From NCBI GenBank assembly GCA_963693305.1, contig OY855913.1, forward strand, positions 10,301,701 to 10,365,700: a stretch of 64,000 nucleotides of DNA, read 5' to 3'. The DNA is from Meandrina meandrites. Its lineage: Eukaryota; Cnidaria; Anthozoa; Scleractinia; Meandrinidae. Made by a program: the position numbers and the translations under genes. Position 1 is the first letter of the stretch, and each line of letters begins with the position of its first letter. Of the stretch, positions 1 through 12,000 are shown piece by piece. The notes under the pieces were generated by a model, which was not told the origin of the DNA, did not search any database, and saw only the letters and a list, made by a program, of their open reading frames with translations.

Positions 1-1277
1 CACGACCAATAAAATTAAATTTATTGACCGATGGACTCAAAATTTCTTGACACATTAAGGTATGATCTTCACAGACTAGGCTTGGATTAATTTTTCCAAA
101 TGAATTTCGAGAATAAAGAATACTTCGGGCAGCAGGTATTTTGACGAAATTCTATGGAATTTTTTAGCAAAATGTCAGAATTCTGAAAAATGAGTAACAC
201 GAAAGATGTAGATTAAAAATTTTAACTGAGACAAGTTCAAAACTGATTAAAAACACCTTGTGATTCTAGAACATCATGCATTGCATGACATTAGCTCAAC
301 GCACTCAAGACCGCGCTCACAACGAGGGTAACATAATTTACTGAAAGCCCAGTAGTACAGTAGTACAGTGAAATGAATAAAGATCCCCACTTCACTGCAA
401 GTTTTCTTTAAACAATGAATGTCTAATTTCTCACTGAACCAGCAGAATTTGATCAGAATTCGAGCAAAATCTGGTCAGCTGCCCGAGCAGAATTTGAGCA
501 GAAAACGCGATATTACGGGTATTGCCGAATTCACCAATCCATCAATCACAATTATTTTTCAAGGCCTATCCAGACCACATTTTTTCCACAGGTGACCCCT
601 AGCATGAATGATATCTCTGGCTTATACTGAGTGGTTGACAGTTATGATCGGTCTCAGGTTCGGCCTGATAGCAGTTTGGTACATACATGACGAACTTAGC
701 CCTCGAAAAAAAATTATGCAAATTAGGCTAAGGGTTGACTGAGTCAACCCATGGCTTATCATTAACTGAAATAGAAGCTTATATTTCGCAAGATTAGCGC
801 GATCAAGGTGCTGCTTTAATTTCGTCGGTAACACCTTCTCAGGTTTATTGAATGACAAAGTACATGCTGAGCGAAACAAAATTCCCTCAACTGTGGCTTT
901 TTTTGACATCAAAAACATTTTCCAGACGCCTTGCCTCGCGAAGATTTCTGTTATTCGCGCGAGGTACTTTCGATCACGTTCGCCCTCGCGTGAATACGCC
1001 GCCAGCTGAACAAGAGTTAAAGAAGCAACGCATGATCTTCTTTTAAAAACAAATTTATTGTTCGAAATAGAAAATTTACACTGTAAGCTCGAAAGATTAA
1101 GTTCGCCTTCTCTAAATGAAAGGAATCAAGTCACAACAATAAGTTCAAACCGGAGATGCACAAAATTAAAAGCAACACGTACATTTTCACTCGAGAGTAA
1201 AGAGACTAAAGTCTTCAAGCAAATAAATTGTTGGCACAAGCAAATTCGTAGTAAGTCACTTTCAACAGTTCAACAGT
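1..1277. other. Non-coding stretch downstream of kinase-like gene
   Basis: I see no convincing gene here. The short open frames have no recognisable domain. Near 430-500 a degenerate motif of the type GAGCAGAATTTGA recurs a few times. A TTTATT at about 1054-1059 would read AATAAA on the minus strand and could serve as the poly(A) signal of the kinase-like gene that ends at 1278. Confidence 0.5.
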
Positions 1278-2246
1278 CTAAAGGGAAGCGCGCAGTTCCA
1301 TTAATGTGGGGCGTTTTGTCGGTTCTTCGCAACACGCTCTTCTTGCCGATTTAATTGATTCGGCTGTTGCGGTCGGTAAAATGTCCAGAACTTCCAATGC
1401 AATTTTTCCTAACGAAAAAATGTCTGATAAAACGCTCTGAGCGCCCTCGCCGCGAACAATTTCGGGAGCGATATGCGGGTACTTCATTCGATATTCCCGC
1501 TGTTTGTTCTCAGACAAAGACATCGGTGGTTTTGGGTCTGAAATCATCCGCGCTTTGCCAAAGTCGATGATGACAGGATTCCACTCCTCTTTTCGCTTTT
1601 CCAGCACAACGTTGTTGGCTTTGAGGTCGTTGTGTAGAATCCCACGCTTGTGGATGTGACCTAGCCCGTTGATGATGTCGCGAAGGATAGCCAGCCAACT
1701 GGGTTTTCCGAGTTCGGCTTTCTTTCGCACTGCGCTTGATAGGGTCAAGCTTCTATCCTTTTCTCCGTGAAACTGAGTGATTAGTCGCAAGGGCTCCTTT
1801 TTAGTTGACACGCCAAACAACAGTGGCAGGCACCGGTGGTCACCCAAATGGCTTATCATCTCAGCCTCGTGGAAAACTTCTTTACGGATGATTTTCGAAG
1901 TCATCTTTTCGCTGACTTTGAATTCCTTGACAGCGACCACGTATCCCCGATAGGTTCCCAGATAACACGAGCCAAATGTCCCTGAACCCAAGAATCTTCC
2001 TCTCACAACTTCTGTTGAACGAATTTCTTTCACGGCTGGGGGACGTGCTCTGCGGCTGTGCGGTTTTCCCGGTAATGGTACTGGTTTTGGGCCGTTTTCC
2101 ACTTCGTTGGGTGGCTCGGCAGCGTCAGCAGCATTCTTTAATGCTTTTTCGGTGGCCTTCTTGTTCCTCCACCTCCTCTTTGCTGTTTTTCGGATCGTTT
2201 TCATCGCATCCTTGTCGTTGATTCTCTTCCGTTTATTCCTGGCCAT
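1278..2246 (-). CDS. Protein-kinase-domain protein, single exon
   Basis: Uninterrupted 322-codon frame. The ATG at 2246 is preferred over the frame's extension to 2342 because the protein then begins with a basic segment (MARNKRKR...) and the extra 32 residues look like untranslated sequence. Residues 1-72 are basic and low in complexity. The kinase domain follows: glycine loop GSGTFG (87-92), beta-3 lysine K107 in VAVKEF, a helix-C glutamate (E127 or E129), catalytic loop HNDLKANN (205-212) with D207, DFG at 228-230 and APE at 260-262. HRD is altered to HND, but the catalytic Asp, Lys and DFG are present, so activity is plausible. The C-lobe is short and ends soon after the RPT motif (312-314). 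I cannot assign it to a named kinase family. The lack of introns, in a window where genes are finely split, hints at a retrocopy or a lineage-specific single-exon family. It is divergent with the zinc-finger gene at 2640. Confidence 0.82.
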   Translation of the reverse strand: MARNKRKRINDKDAMKTIRKTAKRRWRNKKATEKALKNAADAAEPPNEVENGPKPVPLPGKPHSRRARPPAVKEIRSTEVVRGRFLGSGTFGSCYLGTYRGYVVAVKEFKVSEKMTSKIIRKEVFHEAEMISHLGDHRCLPLLFGVSTKKEPLRLITQFHGEKDRSLTLSSAVRKKAELGKPSWLAILRDIINGLGHIHKRGILHNDLKANNVVLEKRKEEWNPVIIDFGKARMISDPKPPMSLSENKQREYRMKYPHIAPEIVRGEGAQSVLSDIFSLGKIALEVLDILPTATAESIKSARRACCEEPTKRPTLMELRASL

Positions 2247-2639
2247 TCCGGAACAGCAATGAAAATTATATACAGTAAAATGGAAAATATCAAAAGGGAA
2301 CTTCAGAAAACTATTTACAGAAAAATATGTACAGGGTATCAATGTGTTCGAGAAATATTTGGAGGGTTCTAAACGCTATGAAGCTGAATCAGTACTGTGA
2401 AGTAAGCACGTGTGCAGTTTTTGAGCTACGAACTTTACGGAAACGGCAATTCCAACAACAAAAGAAACCCCACGAGACAACAATTCCTTTTCGCGGTATT
2501 GACACTTCTTTTGGACTTGATTGGTCAATTCATGGCAAGTTTCCGGAAATCATTAACTATCTGGATCATGATTGGTCATTACTGGTCGTGATTCCCCACG
2601 AACGAAACGTAAGCTAAACAACATGCCTTTGTCTCAAAC
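2247..2639. promoter_or_regulatory. Shared upstream region between divergent genes
   Basis: The kinase-like gene starts leftward at 2246 and the zinc-finger gene starts rightward at 2640, so about 390 bp must hold both promoters. Two ATTGG boxes (inverted CCAAT) lie at 2520-2524 and 2571-2575, each inside GATTGGTCA, which suits NF-Y-type sites. No clear TATA box is seen. A bidirectional promoter is an inference from gene layout. Confidence 0.45.
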
Positions 2640-3743
2640 ATGGCAGTTTACAAAACGCGTTGCGACTTATGCGATTCCGTGTTTAGTACAACTACAGCTT
2701 TGTTACGACACAGAAAGACAAAACATCGCCTTGCGACCCAATTGGTAGCGTATTTGCCGTTTTATAATGGCCAGGAAGAAATACAGCTCCCCCCAAGAAA
2801 CAGGACTGGAAGAAGATCTTCAGACTATAAGAAGTGGATAACTGGTATAGTGGACAGCATCAACTCCTGTCTGCATCCCAAAGCCGCCGGTAGGATTTTT
2901 CTCTTTGTTTGCATGCCCAAATAAATTGTTAAGAGTGCTGTACTGCTTTGCGTGACAAATAACAGCAAATATAAATGAAATCAGAGCGTTTAACATCGTG
3001 ACTGCGGGACTACGGGAGCAGGAAATTAATGTCACGCAATCGTGGCCGGGTATTCTGAAGTCACTCCCGCTTGCCATGTAGCCATGTGCGTTCTATCGCC
3101 AAATTTTACACAAAAGCCAGCCTAAAGCGACCTTCTGCTACATGTAAGCTGAACTCAGTATGACAAGTTGAAATATACATTACAAGAGCTTTCAACTGCG
3201 GTAGGTCCACAAGGTGTTCTTTAAAAATGGCAATAAAAAAACGGTACCCTTAATTTGTTTTCAGGAAAATGGTGTCGTGTTGAAAGACACTTTGTGTCCA
3301 AAGATTTCTTACAAACAATACTCACGGACATGCCAAATGCATTCGTAAACAGTGTAAGAGAGAAGAGGCACTTCCGTCCTCCGGTATGGAGGGAAACATC
3401 CAAAGTTCTTCAATACAGAGACTTTGAAATAAACGACATTGATACCGCCTTTGGACAGCATAGTGCTGTACCATTAACATTCAAGAAGACCTACCTGGGA
3501 AACAAGGAGATAGCCAAGAGTGTCGTTCCACAAAATGCACGAGAAGCCCTTGAGGCCGCGAAAGAACGAGCACGAAGAAAGACCGCCAACGACTCTCCGA
3601 CAATGAAACTGGAAATTGTAGTTGGGCACGGTGATGGAAGAGCAACCCGGGAGTTTGAAGTAATCTGGTGGCCTGAACTTTTTTCCAACGCTACCCATGG
3701 AAAGTTAACACTCCGATTTTATGTGTCCAAAGTGCTGCTTTGA
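2640..3743 (+). CDS. Two-exon single C2H2 zinc-finger protein
   Basis: Exons 2640-2889 and 3265-3743 join in phase 1: the last G of exon 1 plus GA of exon 2 makes a glycine codon. Donor is GTAGGA, acceptor TTTTCAG. The product is about 242 aa. The ATG at 2640 sits in a good context (AACATGG). Residues 8-29 form one C2H2 finger with spacing C-x2-C-x12-H-x4-H (CDLC ... HRKTKH). The rest has no domain I recognise; it includes an R/K-rich segment and an EREAL-type charged helix, and ends in FYVSKVLL. A lone finger with a longer unknown domain could be a DNA- or RNA-binding protein or a fragment of a transposon-related family. AATAAA at 3890-3895 is a likely poly(A) signal. The splice join and finger are well supported; the function is not known. 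Confidence 0.7.
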
Positions 3744-3889
3744 TCAAGTCAGCTGTTTCCTTGTGATTGTAATATTCTTTATCTTGTTTTACCATGGCAA
3801 TCTTAAAGGGAACATACTATTAATAGTGTAAAAATTATTTAACAGGTTTGATGTCTTAAGTGAAATCGCCCGAAACTGCAAATTAAACT

Positions 3890-3895
3890 AATAAA
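3890..3895 (+). terminator. Poly(A) signal AATAAA of zinc-finger gene
   Basis: A canonical AATAAA about 150 nt after the stop codon at 3743. The following T-rich stretch at 3980-4000 fits a downstream element. Confidence 0.45.
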
Positions 3896-4075
3896 TTAAT
3901 TCAATAACAAATGTCTATAATGAACCACTCAGGCTACTCAAAAGAAAGTACTCACAAAAAATGTGAGTGAGTGTTTTACTTTCCTCTTTTTTTTTATATT
4001 TGCTATTCAATATTTGAAGCTATTCTGTTCCTATCTGATATTCCTGTAGTCAGTCAAATTTTGGGTTAAAAAATA

Positions 4076-4755
4076 GTCATTGAAAAAAAATGTTACTGTT
4101 CTACCTTCAGATAACAACAGCCCAAATTGGACTGACTACCCAAGAGAGACAAAACTGGGTAAAAAATATTCATTGAAAAAAATGTTACTGTTCTGCCTTC
4201 AGATAACAACAGTCCATATTGAACTGACTACCCAAGAGAGACAAAACTGGGTTAAAAAATATTCATTGAAAAAAATGTTACTGTTCTGCTTTCAGATAAC
4301 AACAGCCCAAATTGGACTGACTACCCAAGAGAGACAAAACTGGGTTAAAAAATATTCATTGAAAAAAATGTTACTGTTCTGCCTTCAGATAACAACAGCC
4401 CAAATTGGACTGACTACCCAAGAGAGACAAAACTGGGTTAAAAAATATTCATTGAGAAAAAAAAATGTTACTGAGAGAGACAAAACTGGGTTAAAAAATA
4501 TTCATTGAAAAAAAAATGTTACTGTTCTGCCTTCAGATAACAACAGTCCAAATTGAACTGACTACCCAAGAGAGACAAAACTGGGTTAAAAAATATTCAT
4601 TGAGAAAAAAAAAATGTTACTGTTCTGCCTTCAGATAACAACAGCCCAAATTGGACTGACTACCCAAGAGAGACAAAACTGGGTTAAAAAATATTCATTG
4701 AGAAAAAAAAAATGTTACTGTTCTGCCTTCAGATAACAACAGCCTTAAACTGAAC
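4076..4755. repeat. 93-bp minisatellite, array 1
   Basis: Tandem copies of a unit near 93 bp, about seven to eight copies. Successive CATTGA anchors lie at about 4171, 4264 and 4357, exactly 93 bp apart. Each unit has an A-run with ATGTTACTG, the segment TTCAGATAACAACAG, and the segment ACTACCCAAGAGAGACAAAA. One copy near 4465 lacks most of its middle, and copies differ mainly in A-run length. Because 93 is divisible by three, the array keeps a frame open for over 140 codons, but the product is a pure repeat with no domain. Confidence 0.95.
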
Positions 4756-5308
4756 TGACTTCAGGATAAGCTTCAAAGGATATAGCCACCGAATAGCAAA
4801 TACTTAAACGAGATGAAACATTGTCATTGTTCTTGTTTTCAAAATGTAACTTTTTGTCCAAGCTTATATTAGCTATACAAGATTCATTAATCAAGTTTTG
4901 TAAAGAAGTAAAAAAAGATATTTGTTTTTATATAAACAGTGTATACTTAACAGTGTTTTCTTGCCACTGTGCTCTTGACTAGGCAGTAACAGTCAAATAG
5001 GAAGGCAAGATTAGAATAAATTAACAACGCTAGCATTTTTAAAGCTCATCACAGTGTAATAAAGGTTATTTGGAAGACAAGTCCTTGTAGATGTTAAATT
5101 TGTTGTTAAATAAATTCATACAATAGAGAGGATGGTCCGTATTAGTCCGGTCTCTACCTTTCATCCAATTAAGTTCAGAAAAGTAAAACTAAGTAAAAAA
5201 AAAAACTGAGCTTTTTTCTGATGAAATTGTTCCAGGTCACTGAGACACACAAGCTACCTCACCACGACAAGGAACGGACCTTGAGGTAGAAAAGGGGTTA
5301 TGGTTAGA
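4756..5308. other. Unique spacer between the two minisatellite arrays
   Basis: About 550 bp of AT-rich sequence with no gene seen. It breaks one repeat family into two arrays on the same strand, so it is either an insertion or the original sequence between two expansions. Confidence 0.5.
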
Positions 5309-6052
5309 ATTCTGCCTTCAGATAACAACAGCCCAAATTGGACTGACTACCCAAGAGAGACAGACCTGAGTTAAGAAACATTATAAAAAGGAAAAAGATT
5401 AAACAAAATGTTACTGTTCTGCCTTCAGATAACAACAGCCCAAATTGGACTGACTACCCAAGAGAGACAAAACTGGGTTAAAAATATTCATTGAAAAAAA
5501 TGTTACTGTTCTGCCTTCAGATAACAACAGCCCAAATTGGACTGACTACCCAAGAGAGACAAAACTGGGTTAAAAATATTAATTGAAAAAAATGTTACTG
5601 TTCTGCCTTCAGATAACAACAGCCCAAAATGGACTGACTACCCAAGAGAGACAAAACTGGGTTAAAAAATATTCATTGAAAAAAAAAAATGTTACTGTTC
5701 TGCCTTCAGATAACAACAGCCCAAATTGGACTGACTACCCAAGAGAGACAAAACTGGGTTAAAAAATATTCATTGAAAAAAAAATGTTACTGTTCTGCCT
5801 TCAGATAACAACAGCCCAAATTGGACTGACTACCCAAGAGAGACAAAACTGGGTTAAAAAATATTCATTGAAAAAAAAATGTTACTGTTCTGCCTTCAGA
5901 TAACAACAGCCCAAATTGGACTGACTACCCAAGAGAGACAAAACTGGGTTAAAAAATATTCATTGAAAAAAAAATGTTACTGTTCTGCCTTCAGATAACA
6001 ACAGCCCAAATAATTTATTGGACTGACTACCCAAGAGAGACAAAACAGTCAT
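5309..6052. repeat. 93-bp minisatellite, array 2
   Basis: About eight copies of the same unit as array 1 in the same orientation, with spacing from about 90 to 97 bp because A-runs vary. Several neighbouring copies are near identical, which points to recent homogenisation. The last copy carries an extra 8 bp (AATTTATT) at about 6012-6019 and ends 20 bp from the stop codon of the minus-strand transposase/protease gene. The array therefore occupies that gene's 3' UTR and flank. Confidence 0.95.
6014..6019 (-). terminator. Poly(A) signal inside the last minisatellite copy
   Basis: TTTATT on the plus strand reads AATAAA on the minus strand, about 53 nt past the stop of the gene ending at 6072. 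It exists only because this copy has an 8-bp insertion that the other copies lack. Confidence 0.6.
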
Positions 6053-6071
6053 GACTTGAATGTTTAAAGTG

Positions 6072-9000
6072 TCAATTACTCCACTTTAGAATTTGCAACA
6101 TTAACTGCTTCCTGTGGAGATCCATATCAGAGTAACGCCACTGAAAATTGTTAACAGCCAATGGTCCATTTTCGATGAAATCTCTTGCAGCCATAATTAC
6201 ACCAATGCCACAGCTTCCAACACCAATCATTTTTGAATCAACTGGTGCTTGAGATGGCATACCAAAGCGTTTGAAAAGAGAGCAACTCTGCCAAAACCTT
6301 GTTTGAAGGGCTGGCTGGTATGTATACATCTCAAGGAGTAGGTCTAAACAGTGCTTTACAGAAGGAAGTGCAGTTGAAGGGACAGCTGATGTCAGTCCAT
6401 CATCAAAATACAACTCTTGATTTACCAGATCAATGAAGATTAGGCCCCAATGGTTTGGCATGTACACTGGCACCAATATTTGTTGAAGATCATTGACATC
6501 TGCCAACTGACATTCCACCCTTGCACTCAACTGAAGCTGTTGAAAGTTCTTGTCATTTGAGCTCATCCATTCATAAAAATCTGTAGGAAAGTACACTGTG
6601 GCGTTGGTTTCATTTACAGCAGAGACATCTAAAAATTTGCTAATGCAAGTGTCTAAAACAAAGCTGTCAATGTAACGTTCCTCAACCAGATCTGAAAATG
6701 AAGAGGGATCAATCCCCTTGTTTCCAGATCTCAATATTGGGATGGTAGCTGAATTATGCCAAAGAGCAGTTTCCACTTTGATACGGTCTCCAGGAGAGAA
6801 TTTCATCTGTGACAGCCATATATCTTCTGATGACACCTTTCGGTAAACTTCTCTTATCATGCAGAATCGCTTCAAAATTAACAGGGCTCTCTCTGAAAAC
6901 CCTCCCATTCCTGAAATTTCAATACCAGTAGGTTCCTTGCCAGCTTTTCTTTCCCCAGCAAGTAGCTCCAGAGCCCTCTGGATATCACCTTCACAAGGAC
7001 GTTCAGCTAAGGAGAAAGGGTCAGAGTTGGAAGGTTTTCCATACACTGCTTTCAGTGTAGAAGATGATCTACTCAAAGGTGGAATTTTGCTGTGCAGGGC
7101 AGCCATTTCACCTCTTGTTCTGGCCTTCATCATCGCTGCCTGCAGGGCAGTTTGTTGGGATTCTAAAACCCAGTCGCTGTCGTCTTCGATGACATGAACC
7201 TTTTGAGAAGAAGCACTCAACGTGGTGTCTGGTTTAGACTCTGAATAACAACGCTTTGGACATTTTGGTGGGGGGTGTTGTTTAGGCACTGGCTGTGTAG
7301 GTGCTGGCTTGACTTTGGGTGCTGGTTTTTGTGTAGACAATGGCTGATCTTTTGGTACTGGCTTTGGGGCAGGCACTGGCTGTTTCAAAGGTCCTGTTGG
7401 TTGCGATGCCACAGGGTCAGGCTGTAGTCTTGCTGACTCCATTATGTCAGAAATGAAACTGACCTCAGGGGAACAAAAATTTTCCATGGCCACATGTCCC
7501 TCTTTGCCCTTACCATACTGACTTTCCCAGTACTCATGACTATACTCCAACAAAGTTGATGTGACACTGTCATCTACCTTGGTGCCATGCTTGTTATCAT
7601 AATAGTACTTAAGGAAGTCACCACCAAACATTTGTTCAAAAAGATCTGCAACAACCAAAATCCAGGCTTTCTTCTCCTTTGTCCAGGATCTCACATCTAC
7701 GCCTTTCCAGTCAAACCCACGTAAGGTAAACTTGTTCTTCCCTATGATGAAAAATAATAAAACAATTTCAAGGTTACACTGACTTGTTCAGCAGTTAGGA
7801 ATATAACACACATAAATAATCAAAACGTCCTTGAAGTAACTGGTCATTTCCCCTGAAATTCGCCTTACCTGGAACCGTTTCACTCAAACTGAAAGTCGAT
7901 TTCGCCTGATGTTTTCTTAATGTAAATTTAAGAGCAGCTAGTGTATGTCTGGTTTATGTTTTTTTTGTGTGTGTATCTATCATTTAGCCTGGGTTGTAGA
8001 CAAACTTTACCTCATAAATTCTCACACACAGAGTAACACATATATGGTACATATATGGTATACATGAATTACAGTTTACACAACCTTTACACGAAACACA
8101 TTTTTAATCGATCAACTTACAAAGGCCAAGGCAATGAGAAAGCCAGCCTTAAAGAGTTCCCTTGCACTTATTTCTCCTGACACCATTAACTGCTTTCTAA
8201 ATCAAACTTGAGTGAGTACAGGATAATCGACTAGCCGTTTGGGCTAAGTGGCTCGGGGCAAAGGGGATTTAGGATGAAATTGAATGTAAACCGTCCTTGA
8301 CACTGCATCCCTACACTAGCAAGTTCTGCAGCATGCAACTAGCAATAGCAACTGAGCGACGGTGAGTTCTTACACAATAGCTATATAACTCAGTGATGTA
8401 AAATTACTAGCATGCTGGTTATACACGTGGAACCAGAGCATAAATAGAACACCAAGCAAGGTGAAGTAATAATACATAGGAACCGAAATACTACTGGACT
8501 TTAATCTGTGTGTAATACAAGGCTGCCTGAGTCCCAATATATAGGTTTGTGTTTTAGAAGAGCATCACCCCCTAAGGGCCCATGCTTCCCACCAATCAAA
8601 ACAGATACAAACATAATGAAATTATACACACCTGAAACAATGCACGCCCTAGCCTCATGAAATTGGTATCTTAGAGATAAAAGTACAGTTGTATACCAAT
8701 GGGTAAGGATTTGATTCACTGCAAGAAATAATTTTAAATACTTTTTAAATATCACAAGGCTTTCAAGTCTCAAATAACTGAATAATATTTTATACTTGAA
8801 TGACCATCAAGTTGACCTAAAGAGACTGGTAGCAAGACAGATATTTACCTCAAATTCATCAACTTTACTCAAAACTTGCAAGAAAAATATATATAATTAT
8901 ACTTACATGACTGTCCTGGACCAGAGGAATCGTGATTTGTTGCTCTTGAGTACAACTGGCGGTGTAACTTGTGGGAAGACTCAAATCCTTGGCCTGAATA

Positions 9001-12000
9001 TTTATAAAAAGATCGGAATTGCCGCAGAAGCATAGCACTGTGATCCACGACAAGGTGTCCATAATCCCCAGTGCCGAGATGGAGGCCAAATAACTTTTTT
9101 AGCAAAAATCCCCATTCTTTGCACTTCAAGAAAGAAAAAAAAACTATTACCCAGAGGGAATTATTTCTTTATTATCAATAAAAATAGACTGACTTTTTGG
9201 CTAATGAAATAGTCTGGTAAGCTGCAATTGTTTTGCTATAGGCACTGGGTAGGACATTAGCGCTCGCCCACTCGTCCAGGTGAGTGTCAAAACTGTCGGG
9301 CGAGTACAAATCACTGATCACTCAATTTTCAGCCCCAGAATATATTATTCAAAATAAGGGTGAAATTTTACTTTCCAATTTAAAATAGAGAGACCTTGAA
9401 AATGAATTTGGATATTTTTAATTATGTTTGTGGGCAGAGGTGGGGGGGGGGAGGTGTTTGTGTGGAGCTAGGAGACTGGGCAAGTGAAAAATTGTCTAGG
9501 GGAGTACAGCTTGAAAGTTACTCACCCAAATTGCGAGTGCTCCGAAAGTTTAGTTTCCAACCCTACTATAGGCTAAACCAACATACAGTTGTACCTATTT
9601 TTATTGCAGCATATTAACTGCGGCAGAAAGTCTGTATTTTTGCAGCCATACAAAGTTGCACTGGCATAGTTTAAAATGTTAAAAACTTATGCTGTAACAC
9701 ACATTAATTTCACCTTGACATCATGAATGTCGATCAGTTGTTCCTCACAGTCTTCAAACACTTTGTCACGCAATGTTAGGGCAATTTCCCTCCAGTCGCA
9801 GCAAACCTATGGCATGGAATATTAGTATTAAACATGCAGTTAATCAAAAGCTCATTCTGAGCATGTCAGTTATCTACACCAATACACTAGTCTCAAAATG
9901 ACTAAGAATGAAATTGTGTTTATTAATCAATATTGTTGATTGTCTCAAAAAACAAGGAAGTTAGCTATAAACATCAATAACTGTGGCATGTTTTTTTTTT
10001 TAAGCAGAAGTGCACCATTTGACTGCCAAATTAAATAATACATACATAGTTAAATACTTCATTGACATTATAGTAACCTTGCAGTTATTAAACATACCTT
10101 GGTAAAAAACTCAAGTTGAAGTTCTGCAGCATACTTTGCAAATGGATCCGAAACACTGTGTTTAATGTCTTTTTTACCCCTTTTTCGCTTTTTTGCTTTT
10201 GGCTCCTGAGCAACTGGAGGACTGTCATCAAGTTTCAAGAATCTGTCTTCCACTTCTTTTTGTTTATTTACCCAGTAATCCCTGAGATTTTCCAAGAACG
10301 ATTTTAGTTCTGAGGAGAAAAGAGGCTATTAAATAAAATTCAAATGTCCCTAATATGAACAAATATTATATTTTATGGCAATCCTTTCTTTGTTTAGTGA
10401 CTGCAGCATGATTATGCAGCATATCATTATTTTCTGCAATTGTCAGTGCTTTTATCAATTGTTATTTTGTTGTGTTAAACAAGTCATTTGTGCCGAGGTT
10501 TTGATAGTATTTTCATTTATTAGGTACTTTGTAGATGTGCACTCATTCCATTATGAAAATATCCAGACTTCCCAATTCACAAAGTTATTAGTCTAAATTA
10601 ACTCAGTCATTTATACAAATTTCATAATCATGTAGATATGGTACCTCTTGCATCTTCAAGATCAACAGTTTCTTGCCTGGTGCCATAATCTCTGATGAAA
10701 GTTCCCCCTTCAAGCATCTCATTTACAGCCTATAATATAGAAACACAATTATTTGAAGGGGCAGTATCATGGGGATTTCGACGCATGTGTGGTCACAACA
10801 GAGCTAAAATCATGACTAAATAGCTTCGCTCAGTCACAAGATGCGCCTAGAACACGAAGGTGAAAAAAATATTAAGTGACATGTTCAAAGGAGAGCACTT
10901 GGGCAGTTTGAAAACATCTGCCAGATGTTTTCAAATTTTTTTTATTGAAATCTCACACATGCATAATTTATGATAATACCTCTTTTGTTACTTTAGTGGA
11001 CTAATATAGTCATTTTTAACAAAGCTAAACCATTGTTATTAGGTTTCCATTGGTGAAAATATTTCTTTTGACTTTCACTTTTGTAAGTCATGCTTGCAAT
11101 ACTGCACCCCTGTAAGTGCTCTGCTGTATTCCCTTTATAATTGTTGTGGTTTAAATTTATCTTTGGTTTAAAAATTTTCAAACCAGTTTGATTTTTATTT
11201 CCCTTTGTTTCAGATTATGATAATGAATATGAGACAATGAAAAACCAAAATCAAACTGGTTTGAAAATTTTTAAACCAAAGATACATTTAAACCACAACA
11301 TAATCAAACTGATCATAATGATATATAGGAACAAAATCGTTAAATAAGTCTTTACAAACCTACCAATTTTCTTTCTTCAAGATATGTAACAAAGTTCAAA
11401 ATGACTTCTTTTCCAGCTCCAGTGCATTCCTCATAGTACTGGGTAACTTTTTCAATGGGCAGAGATCTTTTTACAATATCTTCAAAATTTTTCAGGATTT
11501 GTCTCTCAGTTGATCCTGTATAAAGAAATGATTCATTACACATGGACATTCCAAGTAACTAAAAAGGGTCATATTTCAAATAATCTTACCATTTCATGTA
11601 GTCATGCCCACATCAATCAACCAATTTTACTTGTATGATCAGTTGCCTCTCTCAAATGTCCCTCAGCTCTCACTCTCTCAGTCATCATAATTTCCTTTAT
11701 TTCATGGAGCCCTCCCCCATAAAACTGCCTATCCCTGTTGACTCCTTTTTGGAACAACAACAATATATTATAATGACCCCCTTTTACATCACTTTTAATT
11801 GATCAATAATGCTTTAATAAATGCCTTTACAGCTCATCATACCTGAAAAAGAGGCCACCTTGATGTTTTTTCTATCGATTTCTGTTTGCTGGCCTTTACG
11901 TTCCTTTATGGTAACACGTGGAAATCCTCTACAGTTTTCTGGCCCGTATTCAGACAAAGCTTCATTCAACTTGTCAAGGGTTCCCACACGATACGCAAAC

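Noticed and set aside
4080..4508. 142-codon open frame on plus strand
   Set aside because: It is the 93-bp minisatellite read in frame; the product is a repeat with no domain.
4076..6052. CRISPR-like array
   Set aside because: The whole 93-bp unit is repeated with no unique spacers, and the DNA is eukaryotic.
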